8,932 nt of DNA from Candidatus Hydrothermarchaeota archaeon (lineage in GTDB: Archaea > Hydrothermarchaeota > Hydrothermarchaeia > Hydrothermarchaeales > BMS3B), in contig WANG01000030.1 in NCBI GenBank assembly GCA_015521945.1, forward strand, positions 1 to 8,932, read 5' to 3'. The first letter of the stretch is position 1, and each line of letters begins with the position of its first letter. The position numbers were made by a program, and so were the translations under genes. Under the pieces are notes generated by a model. That model was given only the letters and a program-made list of their open reading frames with translations. It had not been told where the DNA came from and ran no database searches. Positions 1 through 7,244 of this stretch are shown here, piece after piece.

Positions 1-54
1 CAATAAAAAATATAAAATCCCTGCTGCGCACCTGCACGGCACCGCAGCAACAAC
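1..54. other. Upstream AT-rich tract and small inverted repeat
   Basis: The first 20 bases are A/T-rich, and a 7-bp inverted repeat follows (TGCTGCG at 22-28, CGCAGCA at 43-49, 14-nt loop). No coding frame covers this stretch. It may be the end of an upstream transcription unit or an operator-like element for the next gene. The window edge prevents deciding. Confidence 0.25.
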
Positions 55-89
55 TTTAAATACCCTCCCTGCAACCTAAGAGGGGAGGG
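55..89 (+). promoter_or_regulatory. TATA-like box and ribosome-binding site of the phosphatase-superfamily gene
   Basis: TTTAAATA at 55-62 resembles an archaeal TATA box. A start site about 26 bp downstream would give a leader of roughly 12-15 nt. That leader would still hold the purine-rich GGGGAGGG (82-89), a Shine-Dalgarno-like sequence 7 nt before the ATG at 97. The assignment rests on position and motif only. Confidence 0.5.
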
Positions 90-96
90 CACACGG

Positions 97-855
97 ATGC
101 TGGTCATAGGCGTGGACTCTGCGACCTGGGACGTAATCCTTCCCAACCTGGACAGGCTCCCCAACTTCAGGCAGCTTATGGAGGAGGGCGAGCACGCCAC
201 GATTCACCTGAACCAGAAGCCCTGGTCCCCCGAGGTTTGGTGCACCATGTTCACGGGCTTGCCCCCCGAAGAGCACGGGCACCACGACTTCGTGGTCAAC
301 GGTGAGATAGTCAGGCGGGAGGACATAAAGGCGGACTTCATCTGGGACATCCTTGACAGGGCGGGTGTAAGGGTAAGGGCTCTCAACGTGCCCTTCGTGG
401 TTCCCCCCTACTGCTACAAGGTTGACTTCACCCCCGTCGCTGGCGGTGTCCCAGTTGAGCAGCACGAGCTCCTGGAAGAGATAGAAAAGGTCACCGAAAA
501 GGCGCTTGAAGTCCTTGAAAACGACGCCCCCGAGCTCTTCATCCTCGCCTACACCGCCCTTGACAAGCTCTCCCACCTCCACTGGGGGGAGCCCGTGCTG
601 GTTGACTTCTACCAGCGCGTTGACACCGCCATAGGCAGGCTCATACCCTACGACGACGAGGTCATGGTCATCTCCGACCACGGCTTCTGCGACTACGACG
701 CCGCCCCCGTGCGAACCCTGCCAAAGAGAACCCCGAAGGGCGAGATAAAGGGCGACCATCACCCAGACGCCATCCTTATAAAAAAGAACATCCCCTGCGA
801 GATACGCCAGCCGGCTGATGTCTTCCACTGCATAAAGTCACGCTTCCTCCCCTGA
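97..855 (+). CDS. Compact alkaline-phosphatase-superfamily phosphodiesterase/pyrophosphatase-like hydrolase
   Basis: A 252-residue protein of the alkaline phosphatase superfamily (type I phosphodiesterase/nucleotide pyrophosphatase branch), two-metal enzymes that cleave phosphate mono- or diesters through a Thr/Ser nucleophile. All seven expected ligands can be placed: D7 (GVDSATWD), nucleophile T50 (WCTMFTG, three residues before the TG), D156 and H160 (TALDKLSH), D194-H195 (SDHG) and H221 (GDHHPDA). The block around PPEEHG (56-61) is also typical. There is no signal peptide or membrane segment, so it is probably cytoplasmic. As I recall the family, many archaeal relatives are 350-550 residues; this one is nearly the bare catalytic core with no visible cap domain, yet looks intact. 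The substrate is unknown. The ATG at 97 is preceded by a purine-rich ribosome-binding site, and the last 18 bp overlap the end of convergent thiI. Family confidence is high; the specific activity is not established. Confidence 0.85.
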   Translation: MLVIGVDSATWDVILPNLDRLPNFRQLMEEGEHATIHLNQKPWSPEVWCTMFTGLPPEEHGHHDFVVNGEIVRREDIKADFIWDILDRAGVRVRALNVPFVVPPYCYKVDFTPVAGGVPVEQHELLEEIEKVTEKALEVLENDAPELFILAYTALDKLSHLHWGEPVLVDFYQRVDTAIGRLIPYDDEVMVISDHGFCDYDAAPVRTLPKRTPKGEIKGDHHPDAILIKKNIPCEIRQPADVFHCIKSRFLP

Positions 856-1986
856 AACCTCCACGAGCTCCGCAGCCTCTGCAAGCTCATCCGCAAGCCT
901 CTCCACCTCCAGCCCCTGCTCCGCCCGCACCGCACGCTCCACGCTCGCCCTGGTCACGGGCTTCGGAGGCGGACCCAAGCAGCAGTTCGCCGGCTGCACC
1001 GAAACCTCGTAGGTGCCTATCCTCCTCGCCAGGGCGATTATCTCCTCCTTATCCATGGCGATGAGGGGGCGCAGCACCGGGATTCGCACGCTTGCGGATA
1101 TCGCAGCCAGGTTGTGCAGCGTCTGGGAAGCCACCTGTCCCAGGCTCTCCCCGGTAACAACCGCAAGGGCACCCTCCCGCTCCGCAATCCTCTCCGCCAC
1201 CCGGTACATCATGCGCTTGCACAGCACGCACCCCATGCGGTAGTCCTGCGCCTTGAGCAGCCTTATCAGCACCTCCCCGTAGGGTGCGGTGTACATCCTC
1301 AGGGGCTCGGGCGCCCAGGAGGCAAGCACCCGCACCGCCTGCTGCGCCCGCCTCGGGGTGCGCTCATCCACCAGGGGCTGGGGGTTCATGAACAGCACGC
1401 TAACTTCAGCACCCCTGCGCATCATCAGCCACGCCGCCACCGGGGAGTCAATGCCCCCGCTCACCAGCGCCAGCACCCTGCCCTGGGTGCCGTAGGGTAG
1501 CCCGCCCACACCCCTGATAACCCTGTCGTACAGGTAGGCTTTCTCCCCCCTCACCTCCACGAATATCTCCACCTCGGGGTTCTTCAGCTCCACCCTCGCT
1601 CCCGTCCTCTCAACCACCCTCCTGCCCAGCTCCTTAGCAACGTCGGTGCTCCTGTACCCGTGCGTCCCCACCCTGCGCACCCGCAGGGCAAAGCTCCTCC
1701 TCCCGACCCTGGGCACCGCGAACTCCTCCCCAGCCCTGAGAAGCTCCTCAAACTCCGAGCTCACCACCTCTGCAGGGGAAGCCGAGGCAACTCCAAATAC
1801 CCTGCTCGCCCTCTCCGCAGCCTCCTCGGAGGAGGTGTGCAGGTACACCCTTCCCCTCTCCCGGCTCACCCTGACCCCCGGCACGGCACGCCTGAGGTGC
1901 TCAATGAGCGCCCTCTCCATCCTCCTGCGCACCTGCTCGGACTTCAGGCCCAGCTCGCTGTACCGCACTATAACAACCCTTTCCAT
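838..1986 (-). CDS. thiI: tRNA 4-thiouridine sulfurtransferase ThiI (archaeal type, no rhodanese domain)
   Basis: ThiI adenylates U8 of tRNA and inserts sulfur to form 4-thiouridine; some members also supply sulfur for the thiamine thiazole. From the ATG at 1986 the protein has 382 residues. An N-terminal ferredoxin-like part (VVIVRYSELGLKS, typical of the family) is followed by a THUMP domain (about 55-160). The PP-loop ATP pyrophosphatase signature SGGIDSPVAAW is at about 176-186, and the TGESLGQVASQTLHNL block at about 278-293. C253 and C256 (CVLC) and the C335-C336 pair (NCCLGPPPKP) are the archaeal-type cysteines. The C-terminal rhodanese domain of E. coli ThiI is missing, so sulfur delivery must differ from the E. 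coli route. A GTG three bases upstream (1989) is an alternative start. The 3' end overlaps the convergent hydrolase gene by 18 bp. The tRNA-Trp in this window carries U8, the target base. Confidence 0.93.
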   Translation of the reverse strand: MERVVIVRYSELGLKSEQVRRRMERALIEHLRRAVPGVRVSRERGRVYLHTSSEEAAERASRVFGVASASPAEVVSSEFEELLRAGEEFAVPRVGRRSFALRVRRVGTHGYRSTDVAKELGRRVVERTGARVELKNPEVEIFVEVRGEKAYLYDRVIRGVGGLPYGTQGRVLALVSGGIDSPVAAWLMMRRGAEVSVLFMNPQPLVDERTPRRAQQAVRVLASWAPEPLRMYTAPYGEVLIRLLKAQDYRMGCVLCKRMMYRVAERIAEREGALAVVTGESLGQVASQTLHNLAAISASVRIPVLRPLIAMDKEEIIALARRIGTYEVSVQPANCCLGPPPKPVTRASVERAVRAEQGLEVERLADELAEAAELVEVSGEEA

Positions 1987-2004
1987 CACCTACCCCTTGT
2001 CAAA

Positions 2005-2020
2005 CACAGATATAACGTTA
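2005..2020. promoter_or_regulatory. Shared divergent TATA-like element between thiI and the Mer-like operon
   Basis: This is the only AT-rich stretch (ATATAA near 2010-2015, then the palindrome AACGTT) in the 51-bp gap between the divergent starts. Its centre, about 2012-2013, lies roughly 26-27 bp from both the ATG at 2038 (+) and the ATG at 1986 (-). That is the usual archaeal TATA-to-start-site distance, so both transcripts could begin at or next to their start codons. No good Shine-Dalgarno sequence precedes the ATG at 2038, which fits a leaderless message. Inference from spacing only. Confidence 0.45.
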
Positions 2021-2037
2021 ATGTGCCCCTACCGTGT

Positions 2038-2889
2038 ATGCAGCTTTCCCTGGGCATGACCACGGGCATGGACGTGGGCACCTCCCTGCGCCTTGGAAGG
2101 GCGGCCCTTGAGAGCGGGTACTCCAGGATCTTCGTGGGGGAGGATGCGGCGGGTGAGATATTCACCCGCATGGCAGTGCTGGCGGTTGAGCTTGACAGCC
2201 CGCCCCTCGCCTCCGGGGTGGTGTCCCCCTTCAGGCACCCCCTCACCGAAATCGCCACCTGCTCCGCAGGCTTACTGAAGCTGACCCAAGGCAGGTTTGC
2301 CCTCGGGCTGGGTCCCGGGGAGCGCAGGGGACCCGGAACCCTGGAGGGCATGCGGAGGGCGGTGCACCTCCTCAGGGAGCGCCTGAGAGAAGGCATGGCG
2401 GATGAGCGCGGCACGGGGATACTCATGGGGGTCAGGGGGAGGAGGATGCTCTCCTTGGCAGCGGAGGTGTCGGACGGGGTGATACTGAGCTTCCCCTCGG
2501 GCTACCTCCCCACCGCCGTGGAGCACATAAGGAGGAGCGCTCCCGAGAGGCACCACGAGCTGCACCTTGCCCTGTGGCTTCCCGTGGCGCTGGACGAGCC
2601 GGGGAGAGCAAAGAGGGTGGCAGCCGTGATAGCCGCAGACACCCCGGCGGAGTACTTCGGCGAGCTCTCGGAGGTGGCGGAGAGGGTGGCAGGGGAGGTG
2701 AGGAGGGGGAGGATGGAAGAGGCGTGCGGGATGCTCCCGGAGGAGCTTGTTGAGGAGCTCTGCGTCACCTCGGAGGAGAGGCTCCAGGAGCTCCTGAGGG
2801 AGGCTGAGGGCATGGGAATTGCCGAGGTGATACTGGGTCCCCCCTTCGGCAGGGAGCCCGAGAAGGTGGTGAGGCAGCTTGGAGTGTGA
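2038..2889 (+). CDS. Mer-like / luciferase-family (F420-dependent) oxidoreductase, paralogue 1
   Basis: A 283-residue protein of the luciferase-like monooxygenase fold, closest in pattern to the F420-dependent methylenetetrahydromethanopterin reductase (Mer) branch. Family-like blocks include the start LSLGM, the GVVSPFRHPLTEIATCSAGLLKLTQGRFALGLGPG region split at about 60-76 and 77-94 (the GLGPG loop follows strand 4), AAEVSDGVIL (141-150), and the C-terminal GIAEVILGPPFGREPEKVV region (260-278). The segment after GLGPG is shorter than I expect in true Mer proteins (about 320-340 residues), so substrate specificity has probably changed. The frame is open upstream to 1660 but that part overlaps thiI and contains no start near the family N-terminus. 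The ATG at 2038 fits both the family and the TATA spacing. It overlaps the next gene by 11 bp, indicating translational coupling. Fold is likely; cofactor and substrate are unknown. Confidence 0.75.
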   Translation: MQLSLGMTTGMDVGTSLRLGRAALESGYSRIFVGEDAAGEIFTRMAVLAVELDSPPLASGVVSPFRHPLTEIATCSAGLLKLTQGRFALGLGPGERRGPGTLEGMRRAVHLLRERLREGMADERGTGILMGVRGRRMLSLAAEVSDGVILSFPSGYLPTAVEHIRRSAPERHHELHLALWLPVALDEPGRAKRVAAVIAADTPAEYFGELSEVAERVAGEVRRGRMEEACGMLPEELVEELCVTSEERLQELLREAEGMGIAEVILGPPFGREPEKVVRQLGV

Positions 2890-3748
2890 GCTTGGAATAA
2901 ACTTCACGGGAGACGCGCCCGTGGAGTTCATCCGCAGGTGCGCCGCCACCGCCAGCGGCGCCGGCTTCACCCACCTCTGGGCTGGCGAGGTCAGGGGTCG
3001 TGACCACCCCTTCGTGCTCCTGCCCCTGCTGGCAAACGCCTCAAGAAGCGCCACCGTCGGCACCTGCATCATCTCCGGCCTTGCAAACCCCTGGGAGAGG
3101 ATAAAGGCGGCCTTCACTGAGCTTGAAGCAGCCTACGGGAGGAGGTTCATAGCGGGCGTGGCGCCCGGAGACCTGCGCAGCCTGAGAATTGAGGGCATCG
3201 CCACGGCGGGCGCGCTGGAGAGGATGAGGCGCTGCATTCTGAGCCTCAGGGGTTCGGTGCCCGTGTACCTCGGCGCCTCGGGTCCGAAGATGATAGAGCT
3301 GGGCAGCGTGCTTGCGGAGGGGCTGCTGCTCAACTACGGCAACCCCGGGCACCTCAGGTGGGCGCTGGGGCACCTCAGGGGGAAGCCAAGGCTCCTAAGC
3401 GTTGCACCCGCGCTGGTGCTGCCGGACAGGCGCAACCTGGGCGAGCTCAGGGGCGCCTGCGCGGTGGTTGCGGCGGGGGCGAACAGGGCATTCGTCGCCC
3501 ATGCTGGGATTGAGAGGGAGGTGGAGGAGATCAGGAGGCTGGTGGAGCGGGGGAGGTGGAGCATGCTGAGGCAGTACGAGAGGTTCCTGCTTGAGAACTT
3601 CGCAATCTCTGGCACTCTGGCGGAGATTGAGGAGCGCTTTGAGGAGCTCCGCAGGCTGGGGGTTGAGCAGGTGGTGCTTGCGCCCCCCTTCTTCAAGGGC
3701 GGTGAGAAAACAATAAAAAGGGTGGGGGAGAGGCTATGCACATGCTGA
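2879..3748 (+). CDS. Mer-like / luciferase-family (F420-dependent) oxidoreductase, paralogue 2
   Basis: A 289-residue second member of the same family. ELGINFTGDAPVEFI (4-18) matches the first strand of Mer-like proteins. FTHLWAGEVRGRDHPF (30-45), FIAGVAPGD (90-98), VPVYLGASGPKMIELGS (127-143), AEGLLLNYGNP (146-156) and GVEQVVLAPPF (261-271) are the other family blocks; the GASGPKM motif is especially Mer-like. The chosen start is a TTG inside the end of the preceding gene, preceded by GGTGGTGAGG (2865-2874), a good ribosome-binding site 4 nt away. The next in-frame candidate (GTG at 2921) would remove the first strand. The length is again short for Mer. Its overlap with the genes on both sides suggests co-translation, and the two paralogues could form a heteromeric enzyme (inference). 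I would not call either one mer itself. Confidence 0.75.
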   Translation: MECELGINFTGDAPVEFIRRCAATASGAGFTHLWAGEVRGRDHPFVLLPLLANASRSATVGTCIISGLANPWERIKAAFTELEAAYGRRFIAGVAPGDLRSLRIEGIATAGALERMRRCILSLRGSVPVYLGASGPKMIELGSVLAEGLLLNYGNPGHLRWALGHLRGKPRLLSVAPALVLPDRRNLGELRGACAVVAAGANRAFVAHAGIEREVEEIRRLVERGRWSMLRQYERFLLENFAISGTLAEIEERFEELRRLGVEQVVLAPPFFKGGEKTIKRVGERLCTC

Positions 3749-4551
3749 CGGTAGCCCACAGCCCGGATGCCGACGACGCCTTCATGTTCTACGCCATGGT
3801 CACGGGCAGGGTTGAGTGCGGGTTTGAGGTGAGGGAGGTCCACGCGGACATCCAGACCCTCAACGAGCTCGCCCTGCAGGGCAGGTATGACCTCACCGCC
3901 ATATCCGTGCACGCCTACCCGTACGTCTCCGGCACCTACGCTCTGCTCACCTGCGGCTCAAGCATGGGGCTGGGGTACGGTCCCGTGGTGGTGAGCAGGG
4001 AGGGGCTGGACTCCCTTGCCGGCAGGAGGGTGGCGATTCCCGGCAGGCTCACCAGCGCCGCGCTGCTGCTCAGGCTATACGAGCAGAACTGCACCACCGT
4101 GGAGATGAGCTTTGAGCGCATCCCCGAGGCGGTGGCGAGGGGTGAGGCAGACGCAGGAGTGCTCATCCACGAGGCGCAGCTCAGCTACGGCGAGCTCGGG
4201 CTGAGGAAGGTGGTGGACCTGGGGGAGTGGTGGCAGGAGCTCACCTCCCTTCCCGTGCCCCTGGGCATGAACGCCGTGAAGCGGGAGCTGGGGGAGGAGG
4301 GCATGAGGGAGGCTGCCGGGTGCCTCAGGAGGAGCATAGCCTACGCCCTGGAGCACGAGGACGAGGCTCTGGAGCACGCTGCCAGGTTTGGGAGGGGGAT
4401 GAGCATGGAGCAGCTCCGCAGGTTCGTCAGGATGTACGTCAACCCCTACACCTTGGACTGCGGGGAGGAGGGCAGAAGGGCGGTTGAGCTCATGCTGAGC
4501 ATGGCGAGGGAGAGGGGCATGGTGCCCGAGTACACCCTTGAGTTTGTGTAG
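3736..4551 (+). CDS. mqnD: MqnD-type 1,4-dihydroxy-6-naphthoate synthase-like protein
   Basis: A 271-residue protein, the usual size for MqnD. In the futalosine route of menaquinone synthesis, MqnD converts cyclic dehypoxanthine futalosine to 1,4-dihydroxy-6-naphthoate, using a periplasmic-binding-protein fold in the cytoplasm. Diagnostic parts are VAHSPDADDAFMFYAM (6-21), a form of the family's SPxxxD..FxFYAL motif; DLTAISVHAYPYV (52-64); GPVVVS (82-87); the hinge strand RRVAIPGRLTSA (97-108); and GVLIHEAQLSYGELGL (141-156). The histidine in that last block, H145, corresponds to the catalytic histidine I recall from Thermus MqnD. RBS GGTGGGGGAG (3721-3730) precedes the ATG at 3736; a second ATG at 3742 is possible. 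It overlaps the upstream gene by 13 bp. An A-rich patch at 3705-3719 could be an internal promoter. MqnA, MqnB and MqnC are not in the window, so the pathway is unproven and a different ring-opening substrate is possible. Confidence 0.8.
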   Translation: MHMLTVAHSPDADDAFMFYAMVTGRVECGFEVREVHADIQTLNELALQGRYDLTAISVHAYPYVSGTYALLTCGSSMGLGYGPVVVSREGLDSLAGRRVAIPGRLTSAALLLRLYEQNCTTVEMSFERIPEAVARGEADAGVLIHEAQLSYGELGLRKVVDLGEWWQELTSLPVPLGMNAVKRELGEEGMREAAGCLRRSIAYALEHEDEALEHAARFGRGMSMEQLRRFVRMYVNPYTLDCGEEGRRAVELMLSMARERGMVPEYTLEFV

Positions 4552-4554
4552 CTC

Positions 4555-5559
4555 TCAGGGGAGCGGAAGCCTGCAGAGCTCCGGCGGCTTTTCCCTAAGG
4601 CTGTGCCTAACCTCCTCCAAGGCGCTCACCACCAGGGGGAGGGCTATGGTGGCATCAACAAAGCACTGCACCCTCCTGCTGCGCGGCATCACCTTCCCCC
4701 AGCTCACCGCCTCCTCAAAGGAGCACCCGCTCAGCCCGCCCCAGTGGGGCGCATCCGTGGTGAACTGCACCGCATACCTGTGCCCCCCCTTTGAGGAGCC
4801 CAGCAGGGACAGGACAACCTCAACCTGCTGGATGAAGTTCTTGGGCACGCCCCCGCCCACGTAAACCACCCCCGTTGAGGGGGCAGCCTCCGCTATCCTG
4901 GCAAACTCGTCCACATCCTTGATGTGGCTCACCACCACCCTGTGGCCCCGCCTCCTCGCCAAGTTCAGGGCTATGCCTATGGAGGAGTCGCACAGGGCAG
5001 GCACGAACACCGGCACCCCCGAGCGGTACGCAGCCAGGGTTATGCTCTCCTCCTCCGCCCCCTCCTCTGCCAGCTTCCTGCCCAGAAATCCAACCACCTC
5101 ACGCGATGAGTACTCAGCCCCAGGCTCAAGCTCCCTGCTCACCTCGGCTATCCACCTGTCCACCCTCCTGAACTCCTCCTCCCTCGCGAAGACGTCGTAT
5201 ATCCTGTCTATCCCGTGCCTGAGCAGCTCCGCATCATCCACGTGGGGGGTGCCCATGTAGTGCCTCCCCCCGAGAGCCTCGTGGATGTCGTGGAAAACGT
5301 TCGCACCCGTGCTCACAACCACGTCCACAAACCTGCGCCTTATCAGGTGCGCCACCAGCTTCCTCATCCCCGCCGGCACCATGGCGCCGCTCAGCCCGAG
5401 CATCACCACGCAGTCTTCCCTCTTCAGCATCTCCCGCCAGACCAGGAAAGCCTCCCCCAGCTTCCTGCCCTGGAAGGCTGTTGCCGCCATCCGCTCAAGG
5501 AGCTCGGAGATGCTCCTGCTTCCCACCTCAACCGGCACAACCTCTGCCCTGAGCTCCAC
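4555..5559 (-). CDS. dys: Deoxyhypusine synthase
   Basis: A 334-residue NAD-dependent enzyme that transfers the aminobutyl group of spermidine to a lysine of translation factor aIF5A. Diagnostic blocks are AFQGRKLGEA (28-37), LGLSGAMVPAG (54-64), DVVVSTGANVFHD (79-91), VPALCDSSIGIAL (186-198), VVYVGGGVPKNFIQQ (231-245), TTDAPHWGGLSG (267-278) and EEAVSWGKV (282-290). K289 in the last block matches the lysine that forms the enzyme intermediate in the human enzyme. Nothing essential is missing. The start codon is GTG, supported by the strong ribosome-binding site AAGGAGGGG just upstream. The gene follows the citramalate synthase gene with a 13-nt gap, so the two form an operon; I know of no functional link. 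Its 3' end lies 3 nt from the convergent mqnD-like gene. A homospermidine-synthase-like activity exists in related proteins but nothing here argues for it. Confidence 0.94.
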   Translation of the reverse strand: MELRAEVVPVEVGSRSISELLERMAATAFQGRKLGEAFLVWREMLKREDCVVMLGLSGAMVPAGMRKLVAHLIRRRFVDVVVSTGANVFHDIHEALGGRHYMGTPHVDDAELLRHGIDRIYDVFAREEEFRRVDRWIAEVSRELEPGAEYSSREVVGFLGRKLAEEGAEEESITLAAYRSGVPVFVPALCDSSIGIALNLARRRGHRVVVSHIKDVDEFARIAEAAPSTGVVYVGGGVPKNFIQQVEVVLSLLGSSKGGHRYAVQFTTDAPHWGGLSGCSFEEAVSWGKVMPRSRRVQCFVDATIALPLVVSALEEVRHSLREKPPELCRLPLP

Positions 5560-5572
5560 TCCGCTCCCCTCC

Positions 5573-7141
5573 TTAACTTCCGCTCTCCTGCTCCTTCATC
5601 AGCTTGTAAACCAGCCCCTGCTCAAGGGCAACCCAGCTTGCCTCAATTATGTTCTCGGACACCCCCACGGTGCTCCAGCTCCGCCTGCCGTCGCTGCTCT
5701 CTATGAGCACCCGCACCTTTGCCCCCGTGCCCTCGTGGGTGTCCAGCACCCGCACCTTGTAGTCGGTGAGGTGCACCTCCCTAAGCTCTGGGTAGAACTT
5801 CTCAAGCGCCTTTCTCAGGGCGTTGTCCAGGGCGTTCACCGGGCCGTTGCCATCCGCAGCGGTGTGCTCGTACCTGTCCCTCACCCTGAGCTTCACGGTT
5901 GCCTCGGAGCGTATCCTCCCCCCCTCCGAGGTCACCAGCACCCTGAAGCCCTCCAGCCTGAAGAACTCCCTGGTCATGCCCAGAACCTGCTTGATGAGTA
6001 TCTCAAAGCTCGCCTCAGCTCCCTCAAACTGGTACCCCTGCATCTCCATCTCCTTGAGCTTCCTGAGTATCGCCGTAACCTGCTCGGAGTTCTTCTCAAG
6101 GGGTATGCCGAACTCCCTGGCTTTTATGCATATTCCCGTCCTTCCCGAGAGCTCGGACACCAGGAAGCGCCTGGTGTTGCCCACCTTCTCGGGGTCTATG
6201 TGCTCGTAGGTTCTGGGCGTCTTGGTCACCGCATCCACGTGCACCCCCGCCTTGTGGGCGAAGGCAGAGCTGCCCACGTAGGGCATGTTGTGCTGGTGGG
6301 GCATGTTGGCTATCTCGCTCACGAACCTTGATATCTCGGTGAGCTTTCTGAGCTGCTCGTCGGTTACGCAGTCTATGCCGAGCTTCAGCTTTATGTTGGG
6401 GATGATTGAGCACAGGTTGGCGTTGCCGCAGCGCTCCCCGTACCCGTTTATGGTACCGTGAACCTGCACCGCCCCCATCCTCACCGCTATAACCGAGTTC
6501 GCCACCGCCGTGTCGGCGTCGTTGTGGGCGTGTATCCCCAGGGGCGCCCTGATGCGGCGTTTCAGCTCCTTCATTATCTCCATGGTCTCAAAGGGCAGGG
6601 TGCCCCCGTTGGTGTCGCAGAGCACTATGCAGTCAACCTTCGCATCCTCGGCTGCCCGCAGGGTGGCGAGCGCGTACTCGGGGTTGCTCTTGTAGGCGTC
6701 AAAGAAGTGCTCGGCGTCGTAGAAAACCTCCCTGCCGTGTTCCTTCAGGTACTCCACGCTCTCGGTTATCATGGCGAGGTTGTCCTCCAGGGTGACCCTC
6801 AGAGCCTCCCTCACGTGCAGGTCCCAGCTCTTGCCGAAGATGGTGACGCACTCCGTGCCAGTGTCCAGGAGCGCCTGCAGGTTGGAGTCCCGCTCCGCCC
6901 TGACCCCAGCACGCCGGGTGCTTCCGAAGGCCACAACACGGGAGGTGGTGAGCTCAAGCTCCCTGACCCTCTCAAAGAACTCCTCATCCTTGGGGTTTGA
7001 GCCGGGCCACCCGCCCTCTATGTAGTGTATCCCCAGCTCGTCCAGCTTCTCGGCTATCTTCAGCTTGTCCTCTACGGAGAAGGATATGTACTCCGACTGG
7101 GCGCCATCCCTGAGGGTGGTGTCGTAAAGCCTGACGCTCAT
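5573..7141 (-). CDS. cimA: (R)-citramalate synthase
   Basis: A 522-residue enzyme that condenses pyruvate and acetyl-CoA to (R)-citramalate, the first step of threonine-independent isoleucine synthesis. The N-terminal catalytic barrel (about 1-270) opens with LYDTTLRDGAQ (5-15, R11 and metal ligand D12). It continues with the hallmark HYIEGGWPGSNPKDEEF (39-55), CDTNGG (175-180), the metal site GIHAHND (202-208) and GYGERCGNANL (233-243). A connecting helical region contains AHKAGVH (295-301). The C-terminal LeuA-type regulatory dimerisation domain (about 395-515), with NGPVNALDNALRKAL (432-446), is where isoleucine would bind. The GGWPGSNPKD form and length fit the citramalate synthase branch known from bacteria such as Geobacter rather than the LeuA-like methanogen CimA. 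Start: ATG at 7141, with GGCGGTG upstream; a GTG at 7147 would add two residues. It is the first gene of an operon with deoxyhypusine synthase. Confidence 0.93.
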   Translation of the reverse strand: MSVRLYDTTLRDGAQSEYISFSVEDKLKIAEKLDELGIHYIEGGWPGSNPKDEEFFERVRELELTTSRVVAFGSTRRAGVRAERDSNLQALLDTGTECVTIFGKSWDLHVREALRVTLEDNLAMITESVEYLKEHGREVFYDAEHFFDAYKSNPEYALATLRAAEDAKVDCIVLCDTNGGTLPFETMEIMKELKRRIRAPLGIHAHNDADTAVANSVIAVRMGAVQVHGTINGYGERCGNANLCSIIPNIKLKLGIDCVTDEQLRKLTEISRFVSEIANMPHQHNMPYVGSSAFAHKAGVHVDAVTKTPRTYEHIDPEKVGNTRRFLVSELSGRTGICIKAREFGIPLEKNSEQVTAILRKLKEMEMQGYQFEGAEASFEILIKQVLGMTREFFRLEGFRVLVTSEGGRIRSEATVKLRVRDRYEHTAADGNGPVNALDNALRKALEKFYPELREVHLTDYKVRVLDTHEGTGAKVRVLIESSDGRRSWSTVGVSENIIEASWVALEQGLVYKLMKEQESGS

Positions 7142-7205
7142 GAGCACCGCCTATGCGGGCTGAGAGCTGTAACAATCACAAAGTAACCTGAGACTTCAGG
7201 ATTGT

Positions 7206-7232
7206 TTAACTCGTTACGCTGCCCCGAGTTAA
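7206..7232. promoter_or_regulatory. Inverted repeat TTAACTCG/CGAGTTAA in the divergent cimA-tRNA spacer
   Basis: TTAACTCG (7206-7213) and CGAGTTAA (7225-7232) are perfect inverted repeats with an 11-nt spacer. Each arm holds a weak TATA-like core. The left arm (TTTAAC from 7205) lies about 26 bp before the expected start region of the tRNA transcript, and the right arm could serve cimA on the other strand, with a leader of about 60 nt. It could be two back-to-back promoters or a dimer-binding operator controlling cimA. The remainder of the 7142-7244 spacer shows nothing else I can name. Confidence 0.4.
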
Positions 7233-7244
7233 CACCCCACCAGC

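Noticed and set aside
76..828. 250-codon open frame on the minus strand opposite the hydrolase gene
   Set aside because: It is an antisense shadow produced by GC-rich third codon positions. It has low-complexity V/G/L content and no family motifs, and the sense frame has a complete catalytic site.
1660..2037. 126-codon N-terminal extension of the first Mer-like gene
   Set aside because: It lies entirely antisense to thiI apart from the spacer, is Pro/His/Arg-rich without family similarity, and the ATG at 2038 starts exactly at the luciferase-fold first strand.
5285..6331. 348-codon plus-strand frame opposite cimA and deoxyhypusine synthase
   Set aside because: A shadow frame: both antisense genes have complete and unmistakable family signatures, and this translation is histidine- and leucine-rich noise.
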